Below, one piece after another: positions 9,087 through 17,076 of a stretch of DNA of 37,444 nucleotides. Origin of the DNA: Methylococcales bacterium (lineage in GTDB: Bacteria; Pseudomonadota; Gammaproteobacteria; Methylococcales; Methylomonadaceae); assembly GCA_026399075.1 (NCBI GenBank), contig JAPLRR010000093.1, positions 1-37,444 on the forward strand. Direction: 5' to 3'. The notes below the pieces were generated by a model, which made no database searches, was not told the DNA's origin, and saw nothing but the letters and a program-made list of their open reading frames with translations. A program made the translations under genes and the position numbers. Position 1 is the first letter of the stretch; each line of letters begins with the position of its first letter.

Positions 9087-10358
9087 CTAGCGTCCTAGAA
9101 AGGGTTGGAGTTCGGCGGCTAACACTGTACCCAAATTGATGAACAGTTCGTGTAAACGGAAAACGTGGCTGTCGCTGGGGTTGGTGGGCAGTTTGTCCGT
9201 GCCTGAATACGAGGGTTTAATACTTTTCATGGGCTCATAAATGCCACCCATGTCAGCAGGTGGTTGTCTGGCATAGAGGATGACGGTATTGATATAACCC
9301 GCATCTTTTTCTAACTGCTCAATCAACTCGCGGTGGAAAGTGTAGATAATGGCAGTTGCCACTAAAAGCTGATAGTGTCGCGGTTCAGTCAAAGCTAGCT
9401 GATGGCGCAACACCACGGCCAAGCGATTGGCGAGGGCTTTGATTTTGCGTGGGTTGGCAGGTAGGCAGTCATAGGATTCGGCGACGGTTTTAATGCCTGC
9501 GATATGCGCTTGATCGGCTGTGATGTCCGTTAGCAAGCTTGCCAAGTAATCGGCTTTGTCAGCTTGTTTGGGCAAAGGCAAGTGGTAAATGTCTTGGCAG
9601 ATTTTTTCTAAATATTCACGCGCTTGATGGCCATCGCTGCCGTCGTTAAGGTCTAGGGCTTTTTTTAAGCCGCGTTCGATTTGCCGTTGGTCTATGGCGA
9701 ACACGATCACACAGTTTTTAAGGTTTAGGTAAACCTTGATACCTTCCAGCAGTTTTAAGGCGGCTTCGGGATGGCAGCGGTCAAGATCATCGATAAAAAT
9801 CACCAGTTTTGGTTTATTGCCTAAGGCGGTTGCGATGGCTTGTTCTAATAACTGGCTGATGTCTTGGCTAGCTAAAGGGTTTTGGTAACGCTGTTGTTCA
9901 TAGTTAGCCCCAATTTTTGACAGCTTGCCCAATTTGGGAGATGCCACACCGCCGCTGGCGGCTTTGATGGTTTCGTCAAACGCACCTAATACGCCTAAGG
10001 CGGTAATGGCGGCAACTTTACCCGATTGTTCAAGCACTTTGTTCCATAAGTTAAAAGTGCTGCGAATTTCATACAATAAGGCCACAATGGGCAGGGCTTC
10101 GTGTTGGTAACGCCAGGCTTCAAACCACACGGGGATAACAGGCGATTCTTTGGGGATTTTTGAGCCACGGCTAACGGTTGTTAAGGCTTTGTATAACTGC
10201 AACAAACTGCTGGTTTTGCCCGTGCCCCAATAGCCATTAATCGCAATGCCTTTGGGCGGCGTGCAGTCTTTGATGATACCCGCGATACCATCTATAAAGT
10301 CTTGTTGGCTAAGGCCATCGGTGTCGGTGGGGGTGTCGTTATGGCTTAGTGTCTGCAT
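9087..10358 (-). CDS. KAP family P-loop NTPase
   Basis: From ATG 10358 the protein has 423 residues: Walker A GYWGTGKTS (42-50), the KAP-typical WFEAWRYQHE (78-87), Walker B VIFIDDLDRC (187-196), VFAIDQRQI (219-227) and NPRKIKALANRL (302-313). A hydrophobic stretch about 115-130 sits where KAP proteins often carry membrane insertions, but it is weak here. I prefer ATG 10358 because the frame then starts with the family-typical ND-P---D-L. The open frame extends to a TTG at 10418 without support. KAP NTPases are often plasmid- or defence-associated and membrane-tethered. It is followed after 2 bp by the NACHT-LRR gene, so the two STAND-type ATPases are almost certainly co-translated. Confidence 0.85.
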   Translation of the reverse strand: MQTLSHNDTPTDTDGLSQQDFIDGIAGIIKDCTPPKGIAINGYWGTGKTSSLLQLYKALTTVSRGSKIPKESPVIPVWFEAWRYQHEALPIVALLYEIRSTFNLWNKVLEQSGKVAAITALGVLGAFDETIKAASGGVASPKLGKLSKIGANYEQQRYQNPLASQDISQLLEQAIATALGNKPKLVIFIDDLDRCHPEAALKLLEGIKVYLNLKNCVIVFAIDQRQIERGLKKALDLNDGSDGHQAREYLEKICQDIYHLPLPKQADKADYLASLLTDITADQAHIAGIKTVAESYDCLPANPRKIKALANRLAVVLRHQLALTEPRHYQLLVATAIIYTFHRELIEQLEKDAGYINTVILYARQPPADMGGIYEPMKSIKPSYSGTDKLPTNPSDSHVFRLHELFINLGTVLAAELQPFLGR

Positions 10359-10657
10359 CAGAATGCCTATTGGCGGTGGTTTTAATTTTAGTAGTGGTGC
10401 AAAAATAGTCTTAAACAAATGTGGAGGCGGCTTAACCCTTGGCCGTTTGCCGTATAGTATAGCGCGTGGGTGGGATAAGGGTAGAGCCTGTGGTGTTTTG
10501 CAGAATGGCTAGGGTCAGGATTCGTTTTTGTAGGGTTGGTTAGCCTTCACGTCGTTTTTTGTAAAAGGATGATTTATCCACTAAAATCTTCCCTCCCCGC
10601 TTAACCAAAGCGGGAATCTCAATTCTTACAGTAACCCTAGCGCAAAAGGTGGAACCA

Positions 10658-10864
10658 ATGGGTAGTGAAGCACAATTACTTTGGGGGCTGTTGTTTGGCT
10701 CTATAGGCTTAGGTTTTTTTGTTTACGGCAAGAAACAAGGGCGCTTGATACCGTTTGTATGCGGCGTGGCCTTGATGGTTTACCCCTATTTTGTGCCTAA
10801 CGAATTGGCCATGGTGATAACAGGCGTTGTCTTGGTGGCTATCCCCTATTTTATCCGCTTGTGA
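10658..10864 (+). CDS. Small two-helix inner-membrane protein
   Basis: This 68-residue protein has two or three hydrophobic segments (about 5-23, 28-43 and 47-65) separated by a basic KKQGR loop. It would be an integral membrane protein with both ends probably on one side. ATG 10658 is preferred over an upstream GTG (10649) because AAGGTGG lies 5 bases before it. Similar short proteins are sometimes labelled amino-acid-transport-like, but I see nothing that defines a function. A REP-like palindrome follows the stop. It stands divergently from the KAP/NACHT operon. Confidence 0.72.
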   Translation: MGSEAQLLWGLLFGSIGLGFFVYGKKQGRLIPFVCGVALMVYPYFVPNELAMVITGVVLVAIPYFIRL

Positions 10865-10871
10865 GTGTTTT

Positions 10872-10902
10872 TGTCGGGTTACGGCTATCGCCTAACCCGA
10901 CA
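10872..10902 (+). repeat. REP-like palindromic repeat, copy 2
   Basis: TGTCGGGTTACGGCTATCGC then CTAACCCGACA folds into a hairpin (GTCGGGTTA/TAACCCGAC and GGC/GCC). It is the best-conserved copy and lies just after the small membrane protein gene. Confidence 0.72.
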
Positions 10903-11096
10903 AAGGCTAGTCGCTAGCTTATCCCTAGCCTGTGGTGTTGAATCAAGTTTGGTGGTTGTTCCTGATGTATGGCGCTGGCTAGACTGTTAAAGTACTGCTA
11001 AAAGTCATTAAAATTAACGGAAAAAGCGCTTTAAGCTATTGATTTTTCGTTGCCGAAAGTAGAGTTTTTGTCTAATTTCAGAATACTTTCACAGTC

Positions 11097-11387
11097 TCTG
11101 GCGCTTATACACCCGTGCTGGTGCAAAGCCTGCAGCAAGCTAAGCGTGACTTAGACTTAATAACAGCAATGACGCGTCTGGATAAATATCAGGTACGGGT
11201 TATTGATGATATTGGTTACGTCAAAAAGACCGATACGAAGACACAGGTGCTCTTTAAATTCATTGCCCATCGGTATGAAAGCGGTAGCCTAACCATCACT
11301 TCAAACCAACCGTTTAGCCAACGGAATCACATCTTTCCAGACACCATGATGACTGTTGCGGCAATTATTCCCACAAATATGATTTAA
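11097..11387 (+). pseudogene. IstB-like ATPase remnant (IS21 family)
   Basis: The frame encodes LVQSLQQAKRDLDLITAMTR, then a Walker B-type VIDDIGYVKK, and LTITSNQPFSQ...HIFPDTMMTVAAI. This is the middle and C-terminal part of an IstB helper ATPase of IS21-type elements. The N-terminal Walker A half is missing. The C-terminus departs from the family right after MTVAAI, where DRL-HH would be expected. IstA is absent. It is a relic of an IS21-like insertion and is a different lineage from the IstB fragment at 15295-15759. Confidence 0.82.
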
Positions 11388-11415
11388 ACTTTCTGCTGGA
11401 TTCATGGTTTGTTTC

Positions 11416-11452
11416 CCCAATCTTTAGAACTTTAGGCGGTTCTCAGATTGGG
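11416..11452. repeat. Two-step inverted repeat (hairpin)
   Basis: CCCAATCT (11416-11423) pairs with AGATTGGG (11445-11452). An inner AGAAC/GTTCT stem is nested between them. There is no T-run, so a simple terminator is unlikely. It may belong to the end of the decayed insertion element upstream. Confidence 0.5.
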
Positions 11453-11543
11453 AGACTCGCGATGGTTCCCAGAATTGTCAAACTTTGAGAGTCCCCCAAC
11501 AGAGCCGGGGGTGTACCTATGATTAATTAATACAATAAAATTT

Positions 11544-12566
11544 ATGATATCTTTAACATTACGCTATTGTTTTTTTCTAATGATCATATCAAATTCGGCT
11601 TTTGCTATTTGCTTACCGAATGTTGACTCTGTGGACGTTTCTTGTAGATACAAGGCAGGGGATTCATGGTGTGCGACTAATGGCGAAGGTAATTTATTTG
11701 CATTTGATGACCATTGTTTGCAATCGAGGGGAAAAAGTTCATCAACTCCCGTAATAAATACTCCTTCGGCAGGTTATAGTAAAAAATCAAAACCTTTTTC
11801 TAAAAAATTTGGGGATATATGGTCGAGATCGGTTCATATTTTTATTTATTGCATTTATATTACATTAGCTTACTTTGTAACAGAAAAAATATGCAACTTA
11901 ATAGACCCTGAGAATATTTTAGAGCTAAAATCCTCTTTTCACCTCAAGGATAAGAAGCCGTCAGATTTTAAACCATTATGGGTAAAAAATTCATTATCTA
12001 CTTTTGCGTTGAAAAGTTGCGTTTTTATTTTTGTTGCAACAATTATTTTATTCAGATCAAGAATCATGGCACAAGCAATTAATGTAAATGATCAATTTAT
12101 ACCTTTAATACTTGCTGTGTTTTTTGGATTAGTTATGGCGTTATATCCTATTTTTTCATCATACACCCTTGCGTTTGGATTATTGCTAATTCATTTTAGG
12201 GCCTTATATTTAATAATACTTATTTCGAAAATACTAGGCGTAATCGTTATAATGATTTTACCTATCATTCTCGGTATCGCCGGTGGTTATATTGTTTACT
12301 TCAAAATCCTTGAGTTATATGGTTTTGATATTTTATCAATCGCAATTATTGTGTATATTGCCTTTATTATCGGTCTAGCAAAATCAATTAAATTACTTAC
12401 CAGTAAAATTATCAAAGGATACGAAACAATACTTACCATTGCGGAAATTGTTATATTAAAGATTAACGAGATACTTACTGTTCTTATAATCAGATTTGCC
12501 GTGAGTATAGGTGGCGAAGAGAAGGAATTGGGACATTTTTTATCATGGCTGGCTCGTAAGGCGTAA
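11544..12566 (+). CDS. Polytopic membrane protein with signal peptide, unknown family
   Basis: This 340-residue protein begins with a hydrophobic leader ending NSAFA (about residue 21), a plausible signal peptidase site. A short cysteine-containing extracytoplasmic stretch follows (C-LPNVDSVDVSC, SWC, DHC). There are then at least six hydrophobic segments (about 100-120, 155-172, 185-210, 212-235, 238-262, 270-290). The four early cysteines could form disulfides in the periplasm. No SD sequence is visible before ATG 11544, but the leader fixes this start. The gene is much more AT-rich than hrpA or the cyd genes and sits among IS relics, which suggests transfer. I do not recognise the family. 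Confidence 0.7.
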   Translation: MISLTLRYCFFLMIISNSAFAICLPNVDSVDVSCRYKAGDSWCATNGEGNLFAFDDHCLQSRGKSSSTPVINTPSAGYSKKSKPFSKKFGDIWSRSVHIFIYCIYITLAYFVTEKICNLIDPENILELKSSFHLKDKKPSDFKPLWVKNSLSTFALKSCVFIFVATIILFRSRIMAQAINVNDQFIPLILAVFFGLVMALYPIFSSYTLAFGLLLIHFRALYLIILISKILGVIVIMILPIILGIAGGYIVYFKILELYGFDILSIAIIVYIAFIIGLAKSIKLLTSKIIKGYETILTIAEIVILKINEILTVLIIRFAVSIGGEEKELGHFLSWLARKA

Positions 12567-12583
12567 TAGGTGATAACGTTATC

Positions 12584-12605
12584 GTGGCTATCGCCTAAAC
12601 CGACC
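12584..12605 (+). repeat. REP-like repeat, degenerate copy 3
   Basis: GTGGCTATCGCCTAAACCGA and two more bases match the right two-thirds of the repeat at 10872-10902. The left arm is lost. It again lies shortly after a gene's stop codon. Confidence 0.5.
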
Positions 12606-12796
12606 TATACGATTGGATAGGCGGGTGGTTTGCTTGACGTTCAGCTTCATTCATACCCGGTAAGGCTGTCAGTGCTTGTCATTTGGGGAAAATGGAGTAG
12701 ATGAATCTTGCCAAGTACAAATAATTTAATTTTATTAATATAGTGCTTCTTTCAGTATTATCTAAATTTCAACAACAAACTCGCCAAACAGTGGGT

Positions 12797-13144
12797 TTAT
12801 GTGTCTTCAAAACCTGCAATTTCAACAACCGTCTCGCCTGATGCCAGTAATGCTTGGGCTTGAGGAAATACCTGCGTAAATAAATTATGTAATCGACTAT
12901 TAGTCACGTTACCACAAGTGACCCAAAGCAGTTGCGGCGGCGTGCCAAACTGCAACACCATCTCAACAAAATCACTGTCTTTACGGATGATAACAATAGT
13001 AGCTTGCTGTGCTTGTCGAAAAACCGCCCCTTTTTCAGCATCCCGTAAATGCAAGTCACTCAAGGCGTAAGCTTCCACTTTAAATGTCCACCTAAGCCAA
13101 TCTGCCAGTTGTGGTGGAAACTGCGCATCAACCCAATAGATCAT
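12797..13144 (-). CDS. DUF5615 PIN-like protein, probable toxin
   Basis: From ATG 13144 the protein has 115 residues and starts MIYWVDAQFPPQLADWLR, the DUF5615 signature (a Mut7-C/PIN-like fold with an early acidic residue). It also has IIRKDSDFVEMV, where D-DF contributes further acidic residues. The start overlaps the TGA of a DUF433 reading frame as ATGA, the standard arrangement of DUF433/DUF5615 antitoxin-toxin pairs. The longer frame to 13192 is only read-through of the antitoxin region in another frame. Because the antitoxin is frameshifted, the toxin may be silent, weakly translated, or restrained by another antitoxin. Confidence 0.83.
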   Translation of the reverse strand: MIYWVDAQFPPQLADWLRWTFKVEAYALSDLHLRDAEKGAVFRQAQQATIVIIRKDSDFVEMVLQFGTPPQLLWVTCGNVTNSRLHNLFTQVFPQAQALLASGETVVEIAGFEDT

Positions 13145-13316
13145 GCCACCAAGCGTTCCAAATTGACACGGCGGGCAGCAAGCAGTAAACAAGCGTGAAT
13201 ATGTTCCAGTACCAAGTCAGGGAAGCCCCGTAAAATCTCTTCGGTGCTTACCCATTCGGCTAACATTTGAAAATATCGCTAACGCGGATTCTCATACCAC
13301 GTATACAAGGTTTGCC
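13141..13316 (-). pseudogene. DUF433 antitoxin, frameshifted and 5'-truncated
   Basis: Reading from 13316 gives GKPCIRGMRIRVSDIF, the DUF433 core. The frame then meets a stop unless one T is restored in the run near 13270. With that correction it continues QMLAEWVSTEEILRGFPDLV and ends AARRVNLERLVA at TGA 13141-13143, overlapping the toxin start. The part before GKPC is missing and is replaced by unrelated sequence. Both defects would abolish the normal antitoxin. Confidence 0.8.
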
Positions 13317-13400
13317 GCTGCATTAAAGGAGGTTTTTGGTAATTCTGGTTTCTATGTTCATGATTGGGATACTTGGTTGTGGTTGCACATATTAAGTTAA
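13311..13400 (+). other. Possible 3' remnant of an unknown gene
   Basis: The plus strand encodes FAAALKEVFGNSGFYVHDWD and eight more residues to TAA 13398-13400. It reads like real protein sequence and abuts the truncated DUF433 frame, so it may mark a recombination joint. It is too short to assign. Confidence 0.3.
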
Positions 13401-13538
13401 ATTATGCATTTAAATTATCCGGAAAAGACAGCAAAACGTTAATTTTAACGGGGGTAGCTTTGCTATACGTAAAGCTATTCTGACGCGCCTGGAAAGCTAA
13501 GAAATAAAACCGTAGTATAACCACGCTCCGGTTGAGCG

Positions 13539-13619
13539 TTAGCTTAGCGTTTGTTCTTTCACTTGCTGCCAGTTTATGTTGTTGACTTTTTGCGCTCTGT
13601 ACGTATGCTTCTTCATGGC
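13539..13619 (-). pseudogene. IS110-family transposase N-terminal fragment
   Basis: The frame starts MKKHTYRAQKVNNINWQQVK, like IS110-family (DEDD) recombinase N-termini. It stops after 26 residues, before the first catalytic aspartate. A strong Shine-Dalgarno AGGAGG lies at the right distance upstream of ATG 13619, which identifies the true start within a longer open frame. The body of the transposase is gone. Confidence 0.55.
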
Positions 13620-13830
13620 GGGAATACCTCCTACGGTTAGGGTCTTGGGTTCTTTGGTAAAAGACTCTATTTTGAGGGTTCCCGCTTTTCTTGCGGAGTC
13701 TGCACTATAGCTGACTACGCAACTCTTCTTGCTACAACCTACTAGGTCGGTGATAATGAGGCGGCTGGTTGTTCGAATTTCTAGTGTTGATTTGTTTTTT
13801 TTTGTCTTTAACCGATGATACAGGACTGAG
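13620..13830 (-). other. Leader of the IS110 relic, candidate bridge-RNA region
   Basis: This stretch precedes the IS110 transposase start and has no convincing coding content. In IS110-group elements the non-coding left end upstream of the recombinase gene encodes the bridge RNA that pairs with target and donor. A hairpin CCGC-AAGAAAA-GCGG is visible (about 13688-13703), with other possible stems. Assignment is by position only. Confidence 0.25.
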
Positions 13831-13939
13831 CAACGGGTGCTAGATTTTGTCCCGGATTGGAAGCCGTTTTGGCGGTACTTATTCACCTCCCCCCTTGGAA
13901 AATGGGGGATTGAGGGGGTATTCAATAAAACCTTCCCTA

Positions 13940-13962
13940 CCCCCTCCTTATTAAGGAGGGGG
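13940..13962. repeat. Near-perfect palindrome CCCCCTCCTTA/TAAGGAGGGGG
   Basis: The two 11-base arms flank one base. A second, looser one (CCCCCTTGG/ATGGGGG) precedes it near 13890-13908. Similar C-rich/G-rich palindromes recur at 22706-22726, 29031-29052 and 31041-31062, always between genes. No coding sequence is supported in 13620-14012. Confidence 0.6.
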
Positions 13963-14012
13963 ACTGAATGTTTACTTTTGGCGAAGGTATTGCGTGCACC
14001 TGAGCGCTTTAA

Positions 14013-14115
14013 TAAGCGAATTGCAAAAAGTTAGCATGTATTTTTCTCTACCAATTACAGAAAATACAACATCAAAATAAGATGGTATACATGACGACTT
14101 ATTGCAAAGCATTTA
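14013..14115 (-). mobile_element. MITE-like element, copy 2 (inverted)
   Basis: This is the reverse complement of the 2113-2215 repeat with the same 103-bp length and the same terminal motifs (GCAATAAGTCGTCATG and CATGCTAACTTTTTGC). The central hairpin is also kept. Differences are scattered substitutions, so it is an older dispersed copy and not an assembly duplication. It ends 22 bp before the glycosyltransferase gene and may carry part of its 5' control region. Confidence 0.7.
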
Positions 14116-14137
14116 ACATATTTAATATATTTAACTT

Positions 14138-15172
14138 ATGAGCAATTTCATAGAATATTTTCCATTATTTGCCAGCGAATTTATTTACTGGAAAAGTAGA
14201 AATTTACAACCACATAATGTGGTTACCCGTCTACATGAATTGAGTGAAACATATACGTTCTTTTATTTAATTAAAATTCAGGATGGTTATGTTTCGTTAG
14301 TTGAAAAAAATAATGCGGGGAAACTTGCTGCAATGCGCATAGAGTTCTATCTTGATTTTTTTAGAAAAGTTATCCATAAAATGCAAATTCATCAAAATAT
14401 GATATTTGGAATTTGTGTTGCGGATCGTGAAATTAAAGATTGCAATGTGCCAACATTTTCGTTTCAAAAAGACATTTTTGAGAATGGTTTCCTTCTCCCA
14501 GATATTGACTTTTTAGATTTAGATTTTTATAAAGATAATCGATTTAATTTCGATGAAAAAGAGTTTTGTCAAAAGAAAAATTCCGCTATTTTTGTTGGTT
14601 CTACAACTGGAGCCCCATACCTAGATGGGGTTGGTCGTTTTTATGATAAGGACACAATTATAAAAGGGTTAATTCCGAGAGTAAATTCTGCACTGTATTT
14701 TAAAGAAAGTGAAATAGTTAATTTCTACTTGCCAAGTATTGTTCAAAGTAAAGATAATGAAGCTCGTGATTATTTAAAAAACTTAGGATTTGGAGATGAT
14801 ATTAGAATCTCATATCAAGACCAGTTTAAGCATAAATTCATAATTTCAATGGATGGTAATGGTGCAACATGTTCCAGGGTCGCGTTAACATTAAAACATA
14901 AATCAATATTACTTAAATACGACTCAGATAGTATTTTATTTTACTTTAAGAAACTAGTTCCATTCTATCATTACATACCAATTAAACAAAATTGCGACAT
15001 AGAGAATATTGTTACAATTGAAAATAATCATGAACTTTTTTCTTACATTATAAAAAATGCTAATGATTTCTATGAGAAGAACCTTACAGAAAATGCTTTA
15101 ATTGAGTATACGGGTAGTCTTCTTTATTTCTATGCAACATACTTATTTAATTCGGACAAAAAATTTGATTAA
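14138..15172 (+). CDS. Glycosyltransferase family 90 (CAP10/LpsA-like)
   Basis: The 344-residue protein shows the GT90 pattern: FVGSTTG (about 150-156), then a conserved C-terminal core KHKFIISMDGNGATCSRVAL (about 230-249). It continues with LLKYDSDSILFYFKKLVPFYHYIPI. In bacteria such proteins transfer sugars, often xylose or glucose, onto lipopolysaccharide or capsule precursors at the cytoplasmic side. There is no signal peptide. The gene is strikingly AT-rich compared with neighbours and lies alone between a MITE and an IS21 relic. It is therefore likely an isolated piece of a surface polysaccharide locus brought in by transfer. The acceptor cannot be told. Confidence 0.82.
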   Translation: MSNFIEYFPLFASEFIYWKSRNLQPHNVVTRLHELSETYTFFYLIKIQDGYVSLVEKNNAGKLAAMRIEFYLDFFRKVIHKMQIHQNMIFGICVADREIKDCNVPTFSFQKDIFENGFLLPDIDFLDLDFYKDNRFNFDEKEFCQKKNSAIFVGSTTGAPYLDGVGRFYDKDTIIKGLIPRVNSALYFKESEIVNFYLPSIVQSKDNEARDYLKNLGFGDDIRISYQDQFKHKFIISMDGNGATCSRVALTLKHKSILLKYDSDSILFYFKKLVPFYHYIPIKQNCDIENIVTIENNHELFSYIIKNANDFYEKNLTENALIEYTGSLLYFYATYLFNSDKKFD

Positions 15173-15294
15173 TCCTGAAATTGGCCTCTGTATACGGCAA
15201 TAAGCTAACAAATTGATTAGTATATGGTTGTCAATCAACTTCCAAAGGTTTTCACCTATCAACACCGAAAAGTTTCTAGGTGTGAGAGTAAAAT

Positions 15295-15759
15295 TTATAG
15301 TTTTTCGTCTGCTTTTTTTCGTTGTTTGAACCGGTAAGAGTCATTGCCAGTTTCAAGAATATCGCAGTGATGGGTCACACGATCCAATAAAGCCGTTGTC
15401 ATTTTTGCATCACCGAATACCTGTACCCATTCGCCAAAGTTCAGGTTTGTCGTGATGATCAACGAGGTCTTTTCATACAATTGGCTGACCAGATGAAACA
15501 ATAAAGCGCCGCCGGATTCAGGGAACGGCAGATAGCCGAGCTTGTCCAAGATAACGGCATCCATTTGTATCAACTGCTTAGCCGGATTACCAACCTTGCC
15601 CAGCTGTTTTTCCTTTTCCAGTTGGTTGACCAAGTCGACGGCGTTATAGAAGCTGGTACGCTTACCGTGATGAATGGCCGATACCGCCAGGGCTATTGCC
15701 AGATGGGTTTTACCCGCTCCCGTACCGTCCACCAGACTCAGGTTATTCGCCTGATCCAT
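15295..15759 (-). pseudogene. IstB-like ATPase, N-terminally truncated (IS21/IS5376 type)
   Basis: The 154-residue frame has Walker [10 protein letters not shown] (about 11-19), a Walker B-type [23 protein letters not shown] and [20 protein letters not shown]. These cover the C-terminal two thirds of IstB. About 90 N-terminal residues are missing, since a stop codon sits just before the first ATG. Two changes hint at decay: aspartate replaces the usual glycine before GTG, and lysine replaces the Walker B glutamate (D-K for D-E). IstA is not present. It ends just upstream of ygiD on the other strand. Confidence 0.8.
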
Positions 15760-15789
15760 GAAGACTACCTAGGACACTTATGGCATTAA

Positions 15790-16644
15790 ATGAAACCCAA
15801 TAACTGCACTCTAACTGACAAAATGCCCGTTTTGTTTGTTGGGCATGGTAACCCGATGAATGCGATTACCGATAATCGCTATAGCCAGCGCTGGAAAACC
15901 ATCGGCGTACAGTTACCGATCCCTAAGGCTATTTTATGTATATCGGCGCATTGGCTCACCAAGGGAACGTTTGTGACGATGGCAGAACAGCCAAAAACGT
16001 TGCATGATTTTGGTGGTTTTCCAAAGGAATTGTTTGCAGTCCAATACCCCGCGCCAGGCGCTCCAGACTATGCACGCAGGGTTATATCCGCCATTAAATC
16101 CACAACCGTGCAGGAAGATTTTGCTTGGGGTCTTGATCATGGCGCGTGGTCTATCTTAAAAAACATGTATCCCAAGGCCAATGTGCCCGTTTTTCAAATG
16201 AGCATTGATGCGACTAAACCACCCTTGTACCACTTCAATTTAGCCAAAGAATTATCTGGACTTAGGAACCAAGGGGTATTGATTTTAGCCAGCGGCAATA
16301 TCGTCCATAACTTAGGCATGCTTGACTGGGACGGTAAAACCAAGGCGTTCGACTGGGCGGTAGAATTTGATGCTTTTGTTAAAAACAATATTATCGATGA
16401 TAATCCGCTAGCGTTAATTGACTATCAACAATTAGGAAAACTGGCGACACTCGCACACCCAAGCAATGAGCATTATTTGCCATTGCTGTATGCACTGGGC
16501 CTAAGGGATAACACCGATAGCGTACAATTTTTTAACGAAGACATGGATTTAGGTTCTTTGAGTATGCGTAGTGTGGTCTTTAGTCCGCAGGTCGGTACGG
16601 CTACCCCGGCCTTCATTCTGTGCTTTGACGGGATACCAACTTAG
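15790..16644 (+). CDS. ygiD: YgiD-like extradiol dioxygenase (LigB family)
   Basis: The 284-residue protein matches the family of 4,5-DOPA-extradiol dioxygenases. It has FVGHGNPMNAI with a zinc-ligand histidine (His19), SAHW (His54), GLDHGAW, GNIVHNLG and the C-terminal HPSNEHYLPLLYALG. In E. coli YgiD cleaves catechol rings such as DOPA using zinc. The physiological substrate in most bacteria is unknown. ATG 15790 is used, but an in-frame ATG at 15823 (MPVLFVGHGNP) would also give a full domain. Neither has a strong SD. The gene is monocistronic and its upstream region is cut short by the IS21 relic. Confidence 0.87.
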   Translation: MKPNNCTLTDKMPVLFVGHGNPMNAITDNRYSQRWKTIGVQLPIPKAILCISAHWLTKGTFVTMAEQPKTLHDFGGFPKELFAVQYPAPGAPDYARRVISAIKSTTVQEDFAWGLDHGAWSILKNMYPKANVPVFQMSIDATKPPLYHFNLAKELSGLRNQGVLILASGNIVHNLGMLDWDGKTKAFDWAVEFDAFVKNNIIDDNPLALIDYQQLGKLATLAHPSNEHYLPLLYALGLRDNTDSVQFFNEDMDLGSLSMRSVVFSPQVGTATPAFILCFDGIPT

Positions 16645-16690
16645 TATTACCTTGGCGTTACACTGTATCATGCCTGAATTCAAACGTGTG

Positions 16691-16712
16691 GGGCGGGTTA
16701 AATAACCCGCCC
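16691..16712. terminator. Palindrome GGGCGGGTTA/TAACCCGCCC after ygiD
   Basis: It has ten-base arms around a 2-base centre, 46 bp past the ygiD stop. The stem is strong but no T-run follows, so termination is possible, not certain. Confidence 0.4.
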
Positions 16713-16720
16713 GCTGGAAT

Positions 16721-16898
16721 TCCTAAAGAAGCCTTGTTTTTAGCGGGAAAAGCTTTTTTGCAGTATAAAAAACGCCAAGGTAGCAAAGTGAACGTGTTGC
16801 CTGATTTTTTCATTGGTGTCCATGCGGCGGTATCAGGTTACAGCTTGGTGACCCGTGATAAGGGACGTTTTGAACTTATTTTCCCAGTGTTCAATTAA
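16721..16898 (+). pseudogene. PIN-domain (VapC-like) toxin remnant, C-terminal half
   Basis: The frame encodes IPKEALFLAGKAFLQYKKRQ, then VLPDFFIGVHAAVSGYSLVT and RDKGRFELIFP. This is the second half of a VapC-like PIN nuclease, including the DFFIG-HA and TRD acidic motifs. The first half with the initial aspartate is missing and no antitoxin gene precedes it. The start offered by the open frame (GTG 16686) lies in the ygiD-side palindrome and is not credible. Confidence 0.75.
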
Positions 16899-17076
16899 TC
16901 ATGCCCACATCAGGACAATCAAATTGAACACAAAGCCCTGTAGGCAGGACTAAGCCGCTAACATAGCGCTCGGTTTTTCCGGCGAATCAGGTGCGGTGCG
17001 CCTAAAACGGCAGTCTTTATTGAAAGCCAACTAGGGCTGTTAAATCGAGTATGCTTTCACATGTTAAGGAGCCCAA

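Noticed and set aside
10359..10418. N-terminal extension of the KAP protein from a TTG
   Set aside because: No family similarity and no SD; ATG 10358 gives the usual KAP start.
13539..13925. 128-residue open frame on the minus strand
   Set aside because: Only its last 26 residues, after a strong SD and ATG 13619, look like protein. The rest lies over palindromes and non-coding leader of an IS110 relic.
13837..14034. 65-residue plus-strand frame
   Set aside because: It runs through C/G-rich palindromes and into the MITE end; no SD and no protein-like composition.
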